Source of the DNA: Bicyclus anynana
Taxonomy: Eukaryota; Arthropoda; Insecta; Lepidoptera; Nymphalidae
DNA length: 64,000 nucleotides
Direction: 5' to 3'
Assembly (NCBI RefSeq): GCF_947172395.1
Contig: NC_069106.1
Span: 5,146,001 to 5,210,000 of the forward strand
Shown here: positions 10,068 through 20,760 of the stretch, piece after piece
Layout of the letters: the number at the start of each line of letters is the position of its first letter
Position numbering within the stretch: the first letter of the stretch is position 1
The notes under the pieces: generated by a model
The model's input: only the letters and a program-made list of their open reading frames with translations
The model's database searches: none
What the model was told of the DNA's origin: nothing
Made by a program: the position numbers and the translations under genes

Positions 10068-10311
10068 ACTTAAATTGAGTGCCAAGAAGTTGTGTTCGGC
10101 ACTCATTGAGTGGGGACGTTTTTTGGTCGCTGATTGTGCATCCATTTTATAATAAATGATCGATGGGCTAAAAACTAAACGTTACTATGTACTTAAATTG
10201 AGTGCCAAGAAGTTGTGTTTGGCACTCATTGAGTGGTGACGTTTTTTGGTCGCTGATTTTGCATTCACTTTTTAATAGGTGATCGACGGGCTAAAAACTA
10301 AACGTTACTTT
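10068..10311 (+). repeat. Two tandem ~123 bp units
   Basis: Units 10068-10190 and 10191-10311 share AATTGAGTGCCAAGAAGTTG, GGCACTCATTGAGTG, GACGTTTTTTGGTCGCTGAT and CGGGCTAAAAACTAAACG. Each unit has a small internal inverted pair: GAGTGCC and GGCACTC. Confidence 0.9.
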
Positions 10312-10829
10312 GCTCACACATCTCTAAAACTTTAAAGTTGTCTATAAAATTCCTGCAAAGTATTGGCCAAAGTACCCGCAAGTTCAGAATGAAAAGAACA
10401 TGTTCACAAAGGCGAAGCCACACTTTGTATAATTGGTATTCCTAACTTGAGCAAAGTTCCATTGAGTTACAACACTGCCGAACGCTTTTACGTTCTGTGT
10501 GACCGCCTTTAAATTTTGTTATAAGTTATACTACTTCTTCAAAGAATTTTATGTTTAACACAAAACCGTATGAGGATGGCTTGCCTGACTTTGGATGTAT
10601 CTAGTAGTAAGGAAATAAATCATGAAAGTTGTATGTAGAGTCATTCAAGCCATTCAAGCCAGCCAAACTCACTTTATATAATAATTAAAAAAAAATTGGT
10701 TCTAATAACTAAATATACAAAAAACGGAATAGAACATCAGCATCAGCAGCTAAAAATAAAGTCTTTGAGGGCACAGATTATTTAATAATAGGCAGACGAA
10801 GAGCACGGAGCACGACGGTGTCGTACCCT
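10312..10829. other. Unassigned spacer
   Basis: No recognised repeat or reading frame. Composition is mixed. Confidence 0.5.
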
Positions 10830-11115
10830 TCACAAATACAAAATTCAAAAACGAATACATTCTCGAGTCAGTACGACACGAAGCGTCGCATGAGTAACTT
10901 TCAATATTATTCAAGAAAAATGGCGTCTTATGTTTTTAAATGTTTTAAAAACTGTTCTCAAAAACTAAAGAAATAGGACGGAGTATTTTTTTATTGGATA
11001 ATATTGTTTATTTTATTAATTTACGTAATTGTTGTAAGTGTTAAATTTTCAAATATTAATTATGATAAAAGTTTGTATGTGTAGATGTCAAGGAGACGCG
11101 TCACTTTACATATTT
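10830..11115 (+). repeat. Dispersed repeat U, copy 1
   Basis: Inverse match to 34455-34785, with a partial inverse match at 33845-33938. Shared blocks include CTCGAGTCAGT, GCGTCGCAT, TTTCAATATTATT, AATTTACGTAATTGTTGT and GATGTCAAGGAGACGCG. The family is unknown. Confidence 0.7.
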
Positions 11116-12267
11116 CTTTACAAATTATTTTGTAAGGATTTGGCTTGAATATTTGTATAGCGACAACGTAGCCCAGATCTGATATCTCAGGAAATACAAA
11201 ATAGGTATATTTATTGTTTAATATAGTGGGAATACGCTTCAGGGACGATAAATTTGCCAAATAAGGAGAGTTTATTACTCTCCCGCAGCAGTATCGAAAT
11301 AAGGAAACCTACACTGTGAGCAACAACAAAATGACATGTCAACACTACAGCCTTTCTTGATGCACTGTTTACCAACAAAGAAAGAAATGAAAGCAGAAAA
11401 CACATGCCATTTCATAACTTATTTACTTAAAATTATATATGGTATGTTCATAAAATGTATTAACCATATCTAAGCTTATTAATCAAATTTATATTCATGA
11501 GTTTTAGAATAAGTTAATGACACTTATTATCAGGTGTGAAATCACTAGTGATCTATGCCCTCATTTTTAATTTGATTTTTGGTAAACAGAACTCATCAAG
11601 AAAGGCTGTAGTATAGATAAATGGATGTTATGATTGAAGCTAAGTCGAAAAATAAAATTGTCATATACCGGAAGTGAGTATCATCGTCATAAGCCCAAAA
11701 CTATTTCACAGTCAGCATTTGAACTCGGAGACAATATACACCTGGCAAAAATCCAACTTTTAAAAAACCAACTCGGTGCTGGGTTTTATTTCTTTCAGTA
11801 AGGTTCCACTAAAATACAACAAATACCGAGCTAAAGCATGTTAAAGAAAATGTTTAAATGTGTGGTTGTATTAACGGTGAAGGATACGGACGTAAGAAAT
11901 CAATTAGCGCTTGAATATTAAAATTTTAATTTAATTACGTAGGTTTAGCTTACAAAAACTATTTAAACGTCAGATTCTGTTTATAATTAGTGGCTCTATC
12001 GGTTGAGTTTGTTATTGTTCCAGAGAAATTATCATCGCCGAGTCATCGCTCAGTTTACGAACACCCTTATTTGAAAGGTTCAGCGGTATTCTGATCACGT
12101 AACAGTGGTAGCCAGCGGGTTCCGCATAAAATTATAGGTATGATGCATCACGGAGCGTTCTATGAAATAATTTTCTATCATTTGTCGTTGAATGCGGCTG
12201 ATTTTCCATCTTGTTGCTTTTAGTACAATGACAACAGTTCTCAATTTGTGGAAGTGCTTTTATATCA
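11116..12267. other. Long unassigned stretch
   Basis: About 1.15 kb with no repeat seen elsewhere in the window. Two overlapping minus-strand frames near 11060-11405 are short and have no motif that I recognise. Confidence 0.5.
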
Positions 12268-12490
12268 AACTAGCGGACGCCCGCGTATGTAAACTTTCAA
12301 CTGCCTCTACACAACTCTACCCCTACCCTACCCCTACATACCCCTACCCTACCCCTACCTTACCCTACCCTACCGTACCCCTACCCCTACCCTTCCCCTA
12401 CTTTTTCCTGATTTTTCTTTGCTATAAACCTTACGAAGCCCGAGACCTTTCCAACGAATGCAAAACCGTGAAAAACGTTATATAGTAGAG
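12268..12490 (-). mobile_element. Helitron-like element Hel-S with degenerate (CCCTA) tract
   Basis: On the plus strand it opens ACTAGCGGACGCCCGCG, the complement of a Helitron 3' end. It later carries TTTTTCTTTGCTATAAACC, GCCCGAGACCTTTCCAACG and ends near ATATAGTAGAG, an order I recall from a lepidopteran Helitron family. A degenerate CCCTACCCCTACC tract at 12314-12404 sits inside. It is not the insect telomere repeat TTAGG. Confidence 0.6.
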
Positions 12491-12639
12491 ATAAAAACTC
12501 TTAACCTCGGAATCTAGATCTATGTGATATTATTCAAAGTCAATTCAATATATATTCTGTGTCTAGGAAGAATAGTATAATCTATCTAGGAAGAATAGTA
12601 AAATAGTATAGTAGAGGGTCCCAATATAAGAGGACCTTC

Positions 12640-12672
12640 ACCCATCTGTTTACATTCAGTGAACAGATGGGT
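12640..12672. other. Hairpin, 11 bp arms
   Basis: ACCCATCTGTT (12640-12650) pairs with AACAGATGGGT (12662-12672) across an 11 nt loop. It is isolated, and no function can be assigned. Confidence 0.6.
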
Positions 12673-12723
12673 CAAGTTTCTCTTTTATATATAAAATAAA
12701 TATGCCAATAAATACATATTTAA

Positions 12724-12925
12724 TCTATACTAAGAAAGCTGAAGAGTTTGGTTGATTTGTTTGCTTGAACGCGCTTATCTCAGGAACTGCTGGTCCGATT
12801 TAAAAAATTCTTTCAGTGTTAGATAACCTATTTGTCGAGGAAGGCTATAGTATAGGCTGTAATATTTTATCCGTATTCCTAAGGGGATGAGAACCACACG
12901 ATTGAAACCACGTGGCGTCAGCTAA
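12724..12925 (+). mobile_element. Helitron-like Hel-E
   Basis: Starts TCTATACTAAGAAAGCTGAA and ends GTGGCGTCAGCTAA followed by T. CTAA still fits the CTRR terminus. Internal family blocks are intact. Confidence 0.8.
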
Positions 12926-13274
12926 TTTGATATAAAATACTTTTCAATGAGTAAACAGATACCTATAGGAGATAGGAGGAATACCTATTTAACACACAAA
13001 TAAATTCTACCGATATAATTATACATAAAGAGATACGCTTTGAAACCATCCAAGCGATGTGCCCCAAAATGGTTTCATTAGATATAGTAATCGGGAGATG
13101 GATTAAAAAAGTTTTTGGCGGACTTCCTCCACCACCAACTCTCACCATCTGTGTTGTTCTCCCTGCCCATATAAACTTGGTATGATCCTACTAGAGCAAC
13201 TTTGGATTTTTTTTCTAATATAGAACTGACTGCAGTTCTAGTGAGTAAAGGAGGTTAAAAAAATTCTGCTTGGG

Positions 13275-13592
13275 TTTTTTTTTTATTCTTTACAAGTTAG
13301 CCCTTGACTACAATCTCACCTGATGGTAAGCGATGATGCAGTCTAAGTTGGAAGCGGGCTAACTTAGGAGGAGGATGAAAATCCACACTTATTTCGGTAT
13401 CTACACGGCATCGTACCGGAACGCTAAATCGCTTGGCGGTACGTCTTTGCCGGTAGGGTGGTAACTAGCCACGGCCGAAGCCTCCCACCAGCCAGACCTG
13501 GTCAAATTAAGAAAAGCACAGTCTGCCCAGATCGAACCTAGGACCTCCGTCTTGTAAATCCACCGCGCACACCACTGCGCCACGGAGGCCGT
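13275..13592 (-). mobile_element. SINE-B, full length
   Basis: Minus-strand copy from GGCCTCCGTGGCGCAGTGGT to the A-rich tail (T-run at 13275). All blocks are in order, including CCGCCAAGCGATTTAGCGTT. Confidence 0.92.
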
Positions 13593-13681
13593 TAGTGGGT
13601 CCACTACAATGGCATAAAAATTAACCACATTTTTATTGAGCTCATATAGTATTTATTTACATTTAATAACATTAAATTTAG

Positions 13682-14004
13682 AGATAGCCCAGTGGATATG
13701 ACCTCAGTGATAGCCCAGTGGATATGACCTCGCCTCCGATTCCGGAGGGTGTGGGTTCGAATCCGGTCCAGGGCATGCACCTCCATCTTTTCAGTTGTGT
13801 GCATTTTAAGAAATTAAATATCACGTGTCTCAATCGGTGAAGGCAAACATCGTGCGGAAACCTGCATACCAGAGAATTATCTTCATTCTGCGTGTGTGAA
13901 GTCTGCCAATCCGCATTGCGCCAGCGTGGTGGACTATTGGCCTAACCCCTCTCATTCTGAGAGGAGACTCGAGCTCTGCAGTGAGCCGAATTTGGGTTGA
14001 TGAC
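13682..14004 (+). mobile_element. SINE-A with duplicated A-box
   Basis: GATAGCCCAGTGGATATGAC occurs twice, at 13683 and 13709, so the first 26 bp containing the A-box region are tandemly repeated. The rest is a normal full-length SINE-A. Confidence 0.9.
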
Positions 14005-14351
14005 GAAATTCCGTAAAAATTGTGAACCAAAACCAGACGTAAAACCTAAACTTTAACTAAACTACCGTGATCTCATCCCTCCGTCCTCAATTTCATTACG
14101 TAAACACTGAAATATATAGTCTACGTAACTTAATTTCATTACGCATCATTCGAACGGAATTCGTGAGGTGTTTTACAATAAAAACCGCAAGTGACTAAAC
14201 CATTTCACTTTCTAACACCGGAACTGAATATATTACCTGGTGAATTCTTATTGGGTTTTTCTTTCTTTCGAAAATTTGTCCTGTTACCACTTAAGCACTT
14301 TATGTAGGTGTTACAGCTATGTGCTTTGGAGAGTCCTTTTTTTTTATTCAT

Positions 14352-14709
14352 AATCAAAAAAAATCAAAAATTCATTTATTTCAAGTGGGCTCAGTATACA
14401 AGCACTTTTGATACGTCAGTTGACTATTTGTAGAGATTCTACCACCGGTTCGGGAGGCAGATTCTGCTGAGAAGAAACCGGCAAGAAACTCAACAGTTGC
14501 TCTTTAAAAAAATCATACAATAATATTATAATTACAACTTATGACAACATTACAATTTCTTATAGTTTTCCTTCCTGTGTGAAGGTGGAAGCTGATCCAA
14601 CGGCCTCCAAGCAACTTTATCATTAAGGAACTCATCGATGGTGTAGTAACCTCGACTAAGCAAATGTTTTTAACACATTGCTTAAAGCTATGCATTGCCA
14701 GGTCCATCA
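14352..14709 (-). pseudogene. LINE-C: non-LTR retrotransposon RT C-terminus and 3' UTR
   Basis: On the minus strand, one frame reads GYYTIDEFLNDKVAWRPL, the pattern that closes the reverse transcriptase of insect Jockey/CR1/L2-type LINEs. It is followed by a ~250 bp 3' UTR with CCGGTTTCTTCTCAGCAGAA and ends in a CTTGAAATAAATG...TGATTTT tail. An upstream frame with HSFKQCVKNICLVE is the same coding region shifted, so a frameshift separates the two parts. The copy is heavily 5' truncated. Other copies are at 18134-18402 and 49735-50020. Confidence 0.75.
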
Positions 14710-14906
14710 TTACAAGTTAGCCCTTGACTGTAATCTCATCTGACGGTAAGTGATGATACAATCTAAGATGGAAGAGGGCTAACTTGTTAGGAGGAGGATG
14801 AAAATCCACACCCCTTTCGGTTTCTACACGACATCGTACCGGACTGCTAATTCGCTTGGCGGTACGTCTTTGTCGGTAATTAGCCACGGCCGAAGCCTCC
14901 CACCAG
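14710..14906 (-). mobile_element. SINE-B, head missing
   Basis: The 3' two-thirds of the family on the minus strand, abutting LINE-C directly. It ends at CTGGTGGGAGGCTTCGGC, so the tRNA-like promoter is absent. Confidence 0.85.
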
Positions 14907-14995
14907 TACTCTAAGCCATCAGTCACGGTCATTAACGATTAGATATATTTTTAATCATTAAATATTTTTAACAATTATTTTTAATTATTTCTACA

Positions 14996-15128
14996 ACCTT
15001 TGGCGCAATTGGTAATGTTGTCGATCTTATTAAAGAGTTTTGGGTTCGATTTTCAAATCCTCAGTTTAGGATTTTATATTTTGTAAATTGGTCTGGTCCG
15101 GTGGTAGGTATTGGCCAACCGCCAAGCG
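14996..15128 (+). mobile_element. Divergent tRNA-like SINE
   Basis: TTTGGCGCAATTGGTAATG and TTTGGGTTCGATTTTC occupy A- and B-box positions. They are followed by TAAATTGGTCTGGTCCGG and GCCAACCGCCAAGCG, which loosely echo SINE-B. This is a separate or very old subfamily. Confidence 0.5.
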
Positions 15129-15134
15129 GTTTGA

Positions 15135-15565
15135 GGTCCGTTTATATCTACAGACCTTTAGCGTGCCAGACACGTGCCATGGCAGACAAAATAATATTCA
15201 TAACAGTGTATATTTAACACGTAACACATATTTATATCTATCGTAACGCGGCCGCGCAGACGTTGACAGACACGGGCCGAGCCCGGCCAGTATTCGCTTA
15301 AAGAATATTTTGTCTGTGTGGTTCATGAGTGCTTTTCATGAAATCTAAATTAAAATTGACAGCGTCTTACACAAATGACAATAAGACCACCATTACCAAA
15401 TGACAATCAGCGCCATTAAACCATTAGCGCCGCGTCTGGGGGACTTCTTTCATGAAAATAACTTTAGTGTCTTTAGCTATGCCTGCTGTGTGAATAGACG
15501 CTGTCTGTGGATGTCTGCCACGCTACTTGTCTGTAATGCAATGTGTTTGTAGATAAAAACGGACC
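15135..15565. mobile_element. MITE with 18 bp inverted ends
   Basis: GGTCCGTTTATATCTACA (15135-15152) pairs with TGTAGATAAAAACGGACC (15548-15565), allowing one mismatch. The interior is GC-rich with GCGGCCGCGC and CGGGCCGAGCCCGG. It also contains an internal inverted pair around the AGACAAAATAATATTC and GAATATTTTGTCTG blocks. It has no open frame. The superfamily is not determined. Confidence 0.6.
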
Positions 15566-15872
15566 TGTAGCGTTGTGGTACGATGCTGCGTGGAAAACAT
15601 CACAGGAATGGGTAGATTATATTTGTAATTCTTTTAATAATAGTAATGATAAATAATTGGTTAGTTACATTAAGTTATCTTATAAAATATGTTAGTAGAT
15701 ACACAATTACATTTGAGAGAATAAAATAAATACATAAACAATCTCACCGCACCAAAACAGAAATAATTTTCTGCAGGATCGGCGAGTCAGTCTTGCTTGC
15801 TAACATGTTCAAGATCCTATTGGAGCTCGCCCGCAGTCTTGCTAGTAGGGATGACTTCCGTTTTCTAATTTA

Positions 15873-16140
15873 TATATATAAAAATTAATTGCTGTTCGTT
15901 AGTCTCGCTAAAACTCGAGAACGGTTTAACGGATTTATCTTATCTTGGTCTTGAAATGTTCGTGGAGGTATAGGGAAGGTTTAAAAGGTGAGAAAAAATC
16001 AAATAGTTTCCGGGAAAACCCTAAAAACTGCCCTTTTCTATTTCCCATACAAACGTTTAAGAGTCAAGCAGTAGGGGTAGGTAACAGCATCCTGAACCCA
16101 TTGTTATATTGCACCCTTAGGGTATCCATACACTTCTGTG
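15873..16140 (+). repeat. Dispersed repeat (GCTGTTCGTTAGTCTCGC)
   Basis: AATTAATTGCTGTTCGTTAG, CTCGAGAACGG and AGGTTTAAAAGGTGAGAA are in an order I know from an abundant lepidopteran repeat. No second copy is in the window. The 66-codon frame over it is not a gene. Confidence 0.45.
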
Positions 16141-16322
16141 TGTAGTTAAGTAAGCCCCCTTCCATCTTGAACTGTATCATTGTTTAACATCAGGTCAAAT
16201 AAAACGAAACATTAATGATAGTGATAGCTACAGAGCTATTATCTCCTCAGCCAGCTAAGCATTAGCATATGTATGAGAAGGAAGAAACCCTGCCTTAAAA
16301 GGAAGAAATCCTTAAAAGTAAC

Positions 16323-16506
16323 TGTACAGGTTACTCTTATGGCCGTAATAAGTTAGGTTAGAATAAAACACTATGCAGTTACACAGTATGCGTCTTACCC
16401 GCACAACGTCACGGAACGCAAGTGTCGTACGACTTCTGTTTCGTTTCCCCGCGCCCGCGCCCCGCACGCAGTGCTTGTAAGTTGCATACATTTATTATAT
16501 GTTACA
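16323..16506 (-). repeat. Downstream (3') LTR
   Basis: A 184 bp direct repeat, identical by eye to 21457-21640. The ends are TGTA...TACA. It contains the GC-rich CCCGCGCCCGCGCCCCGC and, read on the minus strand, a TATAATAAA-like stretch near its start that could serve as promoter or polyadenylation signal. Confidence 0.95.
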
Positions 16507-16516
16507 TCTACCCTTT
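16507..16516 (-). promoter_or_regulatory. Polypurine tract candidate
   Basis: AAAGGGTAGA on the minus strand lies directly upstream of the 3' LTR, where the plus-strand primer of an LTR retrotransposon belongs. It is short, so the assignment rests mainly on position. Confidence 0.5.
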
Positions 16517-16654
16517 ACAAAATAAAATTTGAAAAATAAAAGTAAACATTATTTTCAATACTAATCTACAATCAAATCTATAAAACATAATACAGTCGAT
16601 ACAATCAGGCTTCATTCGCTTCTGGGCAACTGCCCACGGATTCATTCGCTTCTA

Positions 16655-16860
16655 GACAAACTGCCCCTCTTTCCTTGTCAGCATATTCCTTTACCCTTCA
16701 TTTTGTTCAGCGTATCTCCGTCTTTGGTTTCGTAATCTAACTCTGTAAATACTATAGTAGAAGGTTACTTATCTCTAAACTGACGCCTGAAAAAGAGTTC
16801 TGCAGGTGATTTTCCTATGACGGAATGGGTTGTGCCATTGTACCTACATTGCTTGAGAAT
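16655..16860 (-). pseudogene. Integrase C-terminal remnant
   Basis: Minus-strand translation in shifting frames gives VIGKSPAELFFRR and then a basic stretch around YETKDGDTLNKMKGKG. This matches the segment that follows the catalytic core in Ty3/gypsy integrases (a T/S-GKTPAELLF-R motif). The zinc-binding HHCC domain and DDE core that should precede it are absent. The sequence passes from the post-RNase H linker straight into this piece near 16855-16870. Confidence 0.7.
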
Positions 16861-16869
16861 TTCGTTCGC

Positions 16870-18122
16870 GCATGGTAATTACAATTGGCAGTGATTGGTC
16901 AATGACTAAATTTAAATAACTTTCGACGTCAAAAGGTAGTGGAAATTGATTAACTTAGATCGATAGATTATTTTTCTTACCGGGTGTATAGACGATTTTA
17001 AAATTATACGATTGCAATCGTAGAACCCATCGTTCTATTCTTGCGCACGGTTTGGAGTCCGCAGGCTAATTCACTTTCTTTGATGTATGCTAGTTGACAT
17101 TAACGAATTTGAGATTCTATGTAATGATTCTATATAAAAATGTCGTCCATTGCTTACTGGTGGATATCACACAGTAGGTAAATGACATTTTGTCAATTGA
17201 TTTGATGTTTATTTTAATAGGTTGATAATAAAGACCAAAATAATGAATAGGCCAGCTGATCCAAATATTACTTCTAAAGACATTTACAAGCTCGAAACTA
17301 TCCTTACCAAACAGATACATATTAAAATGTTTTACCGCTCAGATTAATGCAGGCGCCTCTTTCTCGGTCTAGCAATAGCGTTTTTTCGCGATCAGTGAGA
17401 CTATTGTAACCGTATGCATTATTACGCGCCCTCTATTATTAAGTTGAGCGAGCACAGCCCCTAACCAAATGAGACGGCATCAGCATAGTCTTAAGTACGA
17501 TCAAGAGGGTCATAATAACCTAAAGTTCTAATCTGACTCATGATACATTTCAAACCATCAAATGCTTGTGAATGTTGATCACATCAATGAGAAGTAATAT
17601 CAGCACTCTTTCCTAGTTTTAGTCTTAACAGTTCGCGTTAAGCTTCAGTCCACGTTGCTGAGTTTGGAATCCATTTACCAACGTAATTAACAAATCCTAA
17701 AAAGCTTTGTTCCTCTTCAATGTACAGGTTCTTGGAACGCTTCTATTGGTTATATGTACTTATCAGTTTATGTCCAAGAAATTCAACTTGTCTAACCTTG
17801 TAAGTACTTTGGCTTCATTTAGCAGACCAAGATTAACTTTTAAAACCTGCAAAACATTTATAAGTCTAGTATCATGTCTACGCAGATGCAAACATATCTA
17901 TTTGCTTTTAAAACAGGCACTTATCGTGAAATCGAATCTAATGGTTCGTTACAGTATCTATAATGTCTAAATCCATGAGCTCTTGCATTGTCTTGTTGAT
18001 TCTAGTTTATATTTCCATTCAAGGGCATGAGAACTCTTCGGCAAGTTTGAGCAACTGTTTTGATAGAAATGTCTATGGGCATATGATTTTCAACATCGTT
18101 GAACTTAGGAAACATAGTTATG
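16870..18122 (-). pseudogene. Reverse transcriptase and RNase H remnants
   Basis: Going down the minus strand from 18122, I read FPKFNDVENHMPIDISIKTV and RRVLMPLNGNI, typical of the start of a Ty3/gypsy RT, then a piece like LMDLDIIDT. The YxDD polymerase core is not recognisable and seems deleted. Farther on come GFVNYVGKWIPN (the connection region, in a shifted frame) and, for RNase H, ADAVSFGLGAVLAQ-like and MYLFGKDSFELV. After the inserted element L come CARIERWVLRLQSYNFKIVY and TPGKK, the end of RNase H. Frames change several times and stops are frequent, so no functional polymerase can be made. The best relatives by pattern are the K02A2.6-like pol polyproteins. Confidence 0.8.
17062..17268. 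mobile_element. Short TIR-like element L, copy 1
   Basis: About 207 bp matching 39428-39594, and 26818-26928 in part. The ends CAGGCTAATTCACTTTC and (complemented) CAGCTGGCCTATTCATTAT look like imperfect inverted termini. It interrupts the RNase H coding region of the LTR element. Confidence 0.65.
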
Positions 18123-18133
18123 TTTGACTGTAT

Positions 18134-18402
18134 TTACATCAAATCAAAAATCATTTATTTCAAGTAGGCTCAGTTAAAAAAAACACTTTTGACACGTCAG
18201 TTGACTATTTGTAAAGATTCTACCACCGGTTCGGAACGCAGGTTCTGCTGAGAAGAAACCAGCAAGAAACTCAACAGTTGCTTTTTTTAAAAAATCATAC
18301 AACATTGTAATTTACAATTGATGACAACATTACAATTTCTTATAGTTTTACTTCCTGTGTGAAGGTGGAAGCTGATCCAACGGCCTCCAAGCATCTATTC
18401 CA
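18134..18402 (-). mobile_element. LINE-C 3' fragment nested in the LTR element
   Basis: Carries the same 3' UTR blocks and AAATCAAAAATC tail as 14352-14709, with the coding end truncated after the GGAGGCCGTTGGATCAGC block. It separates the protease remnant from the RT remnant. A short CATC on both sides may be the target duplication. Confidence 0.8.
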
Positions 18403-19553
18403 ACCTTTAAAACCCCAAGCTCAGTGGCGGCGTCATTTATAACATAAAAAGCTTTTGCTACTTGGAAACCTGTTGTCGACTGTTATGGTACAGACGAAGG
18501 ACCCGAGAATAAAGAGGCTTTTGACTTCCGTAAGCCATAAATTCTTTGTTCGGTTTCTAAGTTGGTTTTCAACACGAACACCATTTTATTTTTTTTAAAT
18601 TTCCAGGTAACATCATTAATAATGTTACATCATTAATAATTACATTTACCACCCGAATCTATTAACTGTTTCTACGGTCCCCAATGTACTCTTAATGGTA
18701 TCAAACGTTGAAAATATAATCCACTTATTCTTTTCTAGAAAAATCTCTAGATTTTTCTTCTTGGAATTTCTATCTTCACTATTTTCGCTAATATTCCTTT
18801 TTCTAGATCTAGTTCTGCACAGTTTGCGGAAATGTCCTAAATACACACATTTTATGCATTTTTTGTTTCGGACTGGGCTAAACTTGTCATCGCTTGAATG
18901 ATTGCCACCACAGCGAGATCAGGGAGTTGCATTCAAACTCTTTTTAAATTGCCAGTCACCATGTTTATAGACATATCTTTACTTGGTCCAGATGAGTTGA
19001 AGTTACTAAGTTGTCGGTTTACTGTCTCTAAGGCGTTCGCCTCTGTAATAATCTTATCTAGAGTCACCTCGTCACCAAGAGTCAGAATCGCTTTCCTTAA
19101 TTTGGCCGATTCACATTTCTTAGTGATTTGATCGATCATGTGTTCTTTAGGAGCAATGAATTTGCATTTAGAACATTGACGTCTGAGCCTGACAAGAAAT
19201 TTTTTAAATTTCTCTCCTTCCTCTTGTTTGTTAGGCTACTAAACAAATGGCGCTCATAAACTACACAACTTTGTTTAGGAGCGAAGTACTCATCAAGCTT
19301 ATTTATAGCTACTACACAATTGTCATTAGTTTTCGTCAGCAGTGTCTATATGGGCCCCGGGTATATCATAATATATTTCCTGCAAGCTTAATCCACCCAT
19401 ATGTAAGAGCACAGCTCTTTTTGTTTCTGGCGTGGTAACATTGGCCGCTATGAGGTACAACCCAGGTGCACGCTTCCATTTTTCCCTACGTAACCCAAGT
19501 GAAATTGGATCACCGTCGCAATCTAAAGATTCTAAAGGTGATAAGTGCGACAT
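18403..19553 (-). pseudogene. Gag and protease remnants of the LTR element
   Basis: The reading begins near 19553 with a 75-codon frame (MSHLSPLESLDCDGDP...). It includes ETKRAVLLHMGGLSLQEIY, like the start of K02A2.6-type gag. It continues in other frames with INKLDEYFAP, EEGEKFKKFLVRLRRQC, and MIDQITKKCESAKLRKAI. A perfect zinc knuckle C-IK-C-VYLG-H-FRKL-C (CX2CX4HX4C) lies at 18817-18858. It is the hallmark of a nucleocapsid. Farther downstream, FQVAKAFYVINDAATELG near 18410-18475 resembles the end of the aspartic protease. The active-site DTG is not found. Gag is broken into at least three frames. Confidence 0.82.
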
Positions 19554-19713
19554 TTTTTGGTGTACCTGTTAGGATACGCATTATTCGATTTTTCGAATTA
19601 CCTTTACATCTTATATTTTATCCATACTGGCCACATAGTAGGTATATTTCAATATAACCATTACAGGATATTTTTTTTTTTTTGCCGAACTCCGACCAAA
19701 AAGTTGATATACT

Positions 19714-19950
19714 AGGTACCGTTCCGACTTTAGCCGAACTACCATTAGATCAAGATAGATAGACTTTATTCTAGTAGCCATTAAAATATCCTTTAGGAAC
19801 CGTTTAGTTTTCTAGCTTCCTCTTAGCTTGGTTAAGGAGTTAACATCCTTTATAGGTACTGTTCCGACTTTCGCCGAACTACCTCTAGATCTTATTATTG
19901 AAAGATCTTTTAGGAACTGTTTGATTTACCAAACTTCCTCTTATCTACAC
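19714..19950 (-). repeat. Tandem ~140 bp units in the element leader
   Basis: Blocks TACCGTTCCGACTTTAGCCG (19717) and GTACTGTTCCGACTTTCGCC (19856) recur with similar downstream sequence. A shorter TTTGCCGAACTCCGACC echo is at 19681. They lie in the long untranslated leader between primer site and gag. Confidence 0.65.
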
Positions 19951-20269
19951 CCATTTTAATCTAATATTGTTGACATAACGAAAGTAAGTTAATTATAAAT
20001 AAAGTGTAATTATAAATAAAGTGAGTAATACACACTTTTATATATTTAGGTCTTACAATCAAATATGAAACTAAGTTATAACTTAGGTAGGCATATAGGT
20101 ATCACAAGTTCAGTGCAAATAATTTGAAGATTAATAAACTACCTACGACGGCCAATGATGTTAAATACTGTGTGTTACTAGGTCATGAAAAATGAGGCGC
20201 TCAAAAGAGGAAATTTCCACATCTCAATGTTAGTTGTGGTCAACAACGAACGTTATTTAAACAAATAAT

Positions 20270-20579
20270 CGTCGTCATCAACCCATATTCGGCTCACTGC
20301 TGAGCTCGAGTCTCTTCTCAGAATGAGAGGGGTTAGGCCAATAGTCCACCACGCTGGCCCAATGCGGATTGGCAGACTTCACACACGCAGAGAATGAAGA
20401 TAATTCTCTGGTATGCAGGTTTCCTCACGATGTTTTCCTTCACCGATTGAGACACGTGATTTTTAATTTCTTAAAATGCACACAACTGAAAAGTTGGAGG
20501 TGCATGCCCCGGACCGGATTCGAACCCACACCCTCCGGAATCGGAGGCAGAGGTCATATCCACTGGGCTATCACTGCTA
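20270..20579 (-). mobile_element. SINE-A with perfect 11 bp target duplication
   Basis: A full-length minus-strand SINE-A flanked by AAACAAATAAT at 20259-20269 and 20580-20590. This proves insertion by target-primed reverse transcription into the LTR element's leader. The 90-codon frame here is SINE sequence. Confidence 0.95.
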
Positions 20580-20696
20580 AAACAAATAATACATTCAGGA
20601 ATTCAGGAAGTGTAAAACTAGATATAAGTACAAATAAATAATGAAATTAAAGACATAATTGCGCATGAGTGCGCACAGTTTTGTAGCCTATTATTC

Positions 20697-20760
20697 TGAT
20701 CACTTTTTGCGGTGATTTTATAGGGACATAACCGATCTATAGTATAAAATTATCATTGAC
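20697..20760 (+). repeat. Short shared repeat (GATCACTTTTTGCGGTGATT)
   Basis: Matches 59584-59642 over about 60 bp, including ATCACTTTTTGCGGTGAT, itself an imperfect palindrome, and TAGTATAAAATTATCATTG. At 59584 it follows an RTE tail directly. The family is unknown. Confidence 0.55.

Noticed and set aside
12314..12404. (CCCTA)-rich tract as a telomere repeat
   Set aside because: The insect telomere unit is TTAGG/CCTAA. This tract is irregular CCCTACCCCTA and lies inside a Helitron-like repeat.
13401..13628. 75-codon frame with VAQWCARWIYKTEVLGS, resembling a conserved protein
   Set aside because: The same peptide recurs wherever SINE-B is read in this frame (for example 38794-38982). It is repeat-derived.
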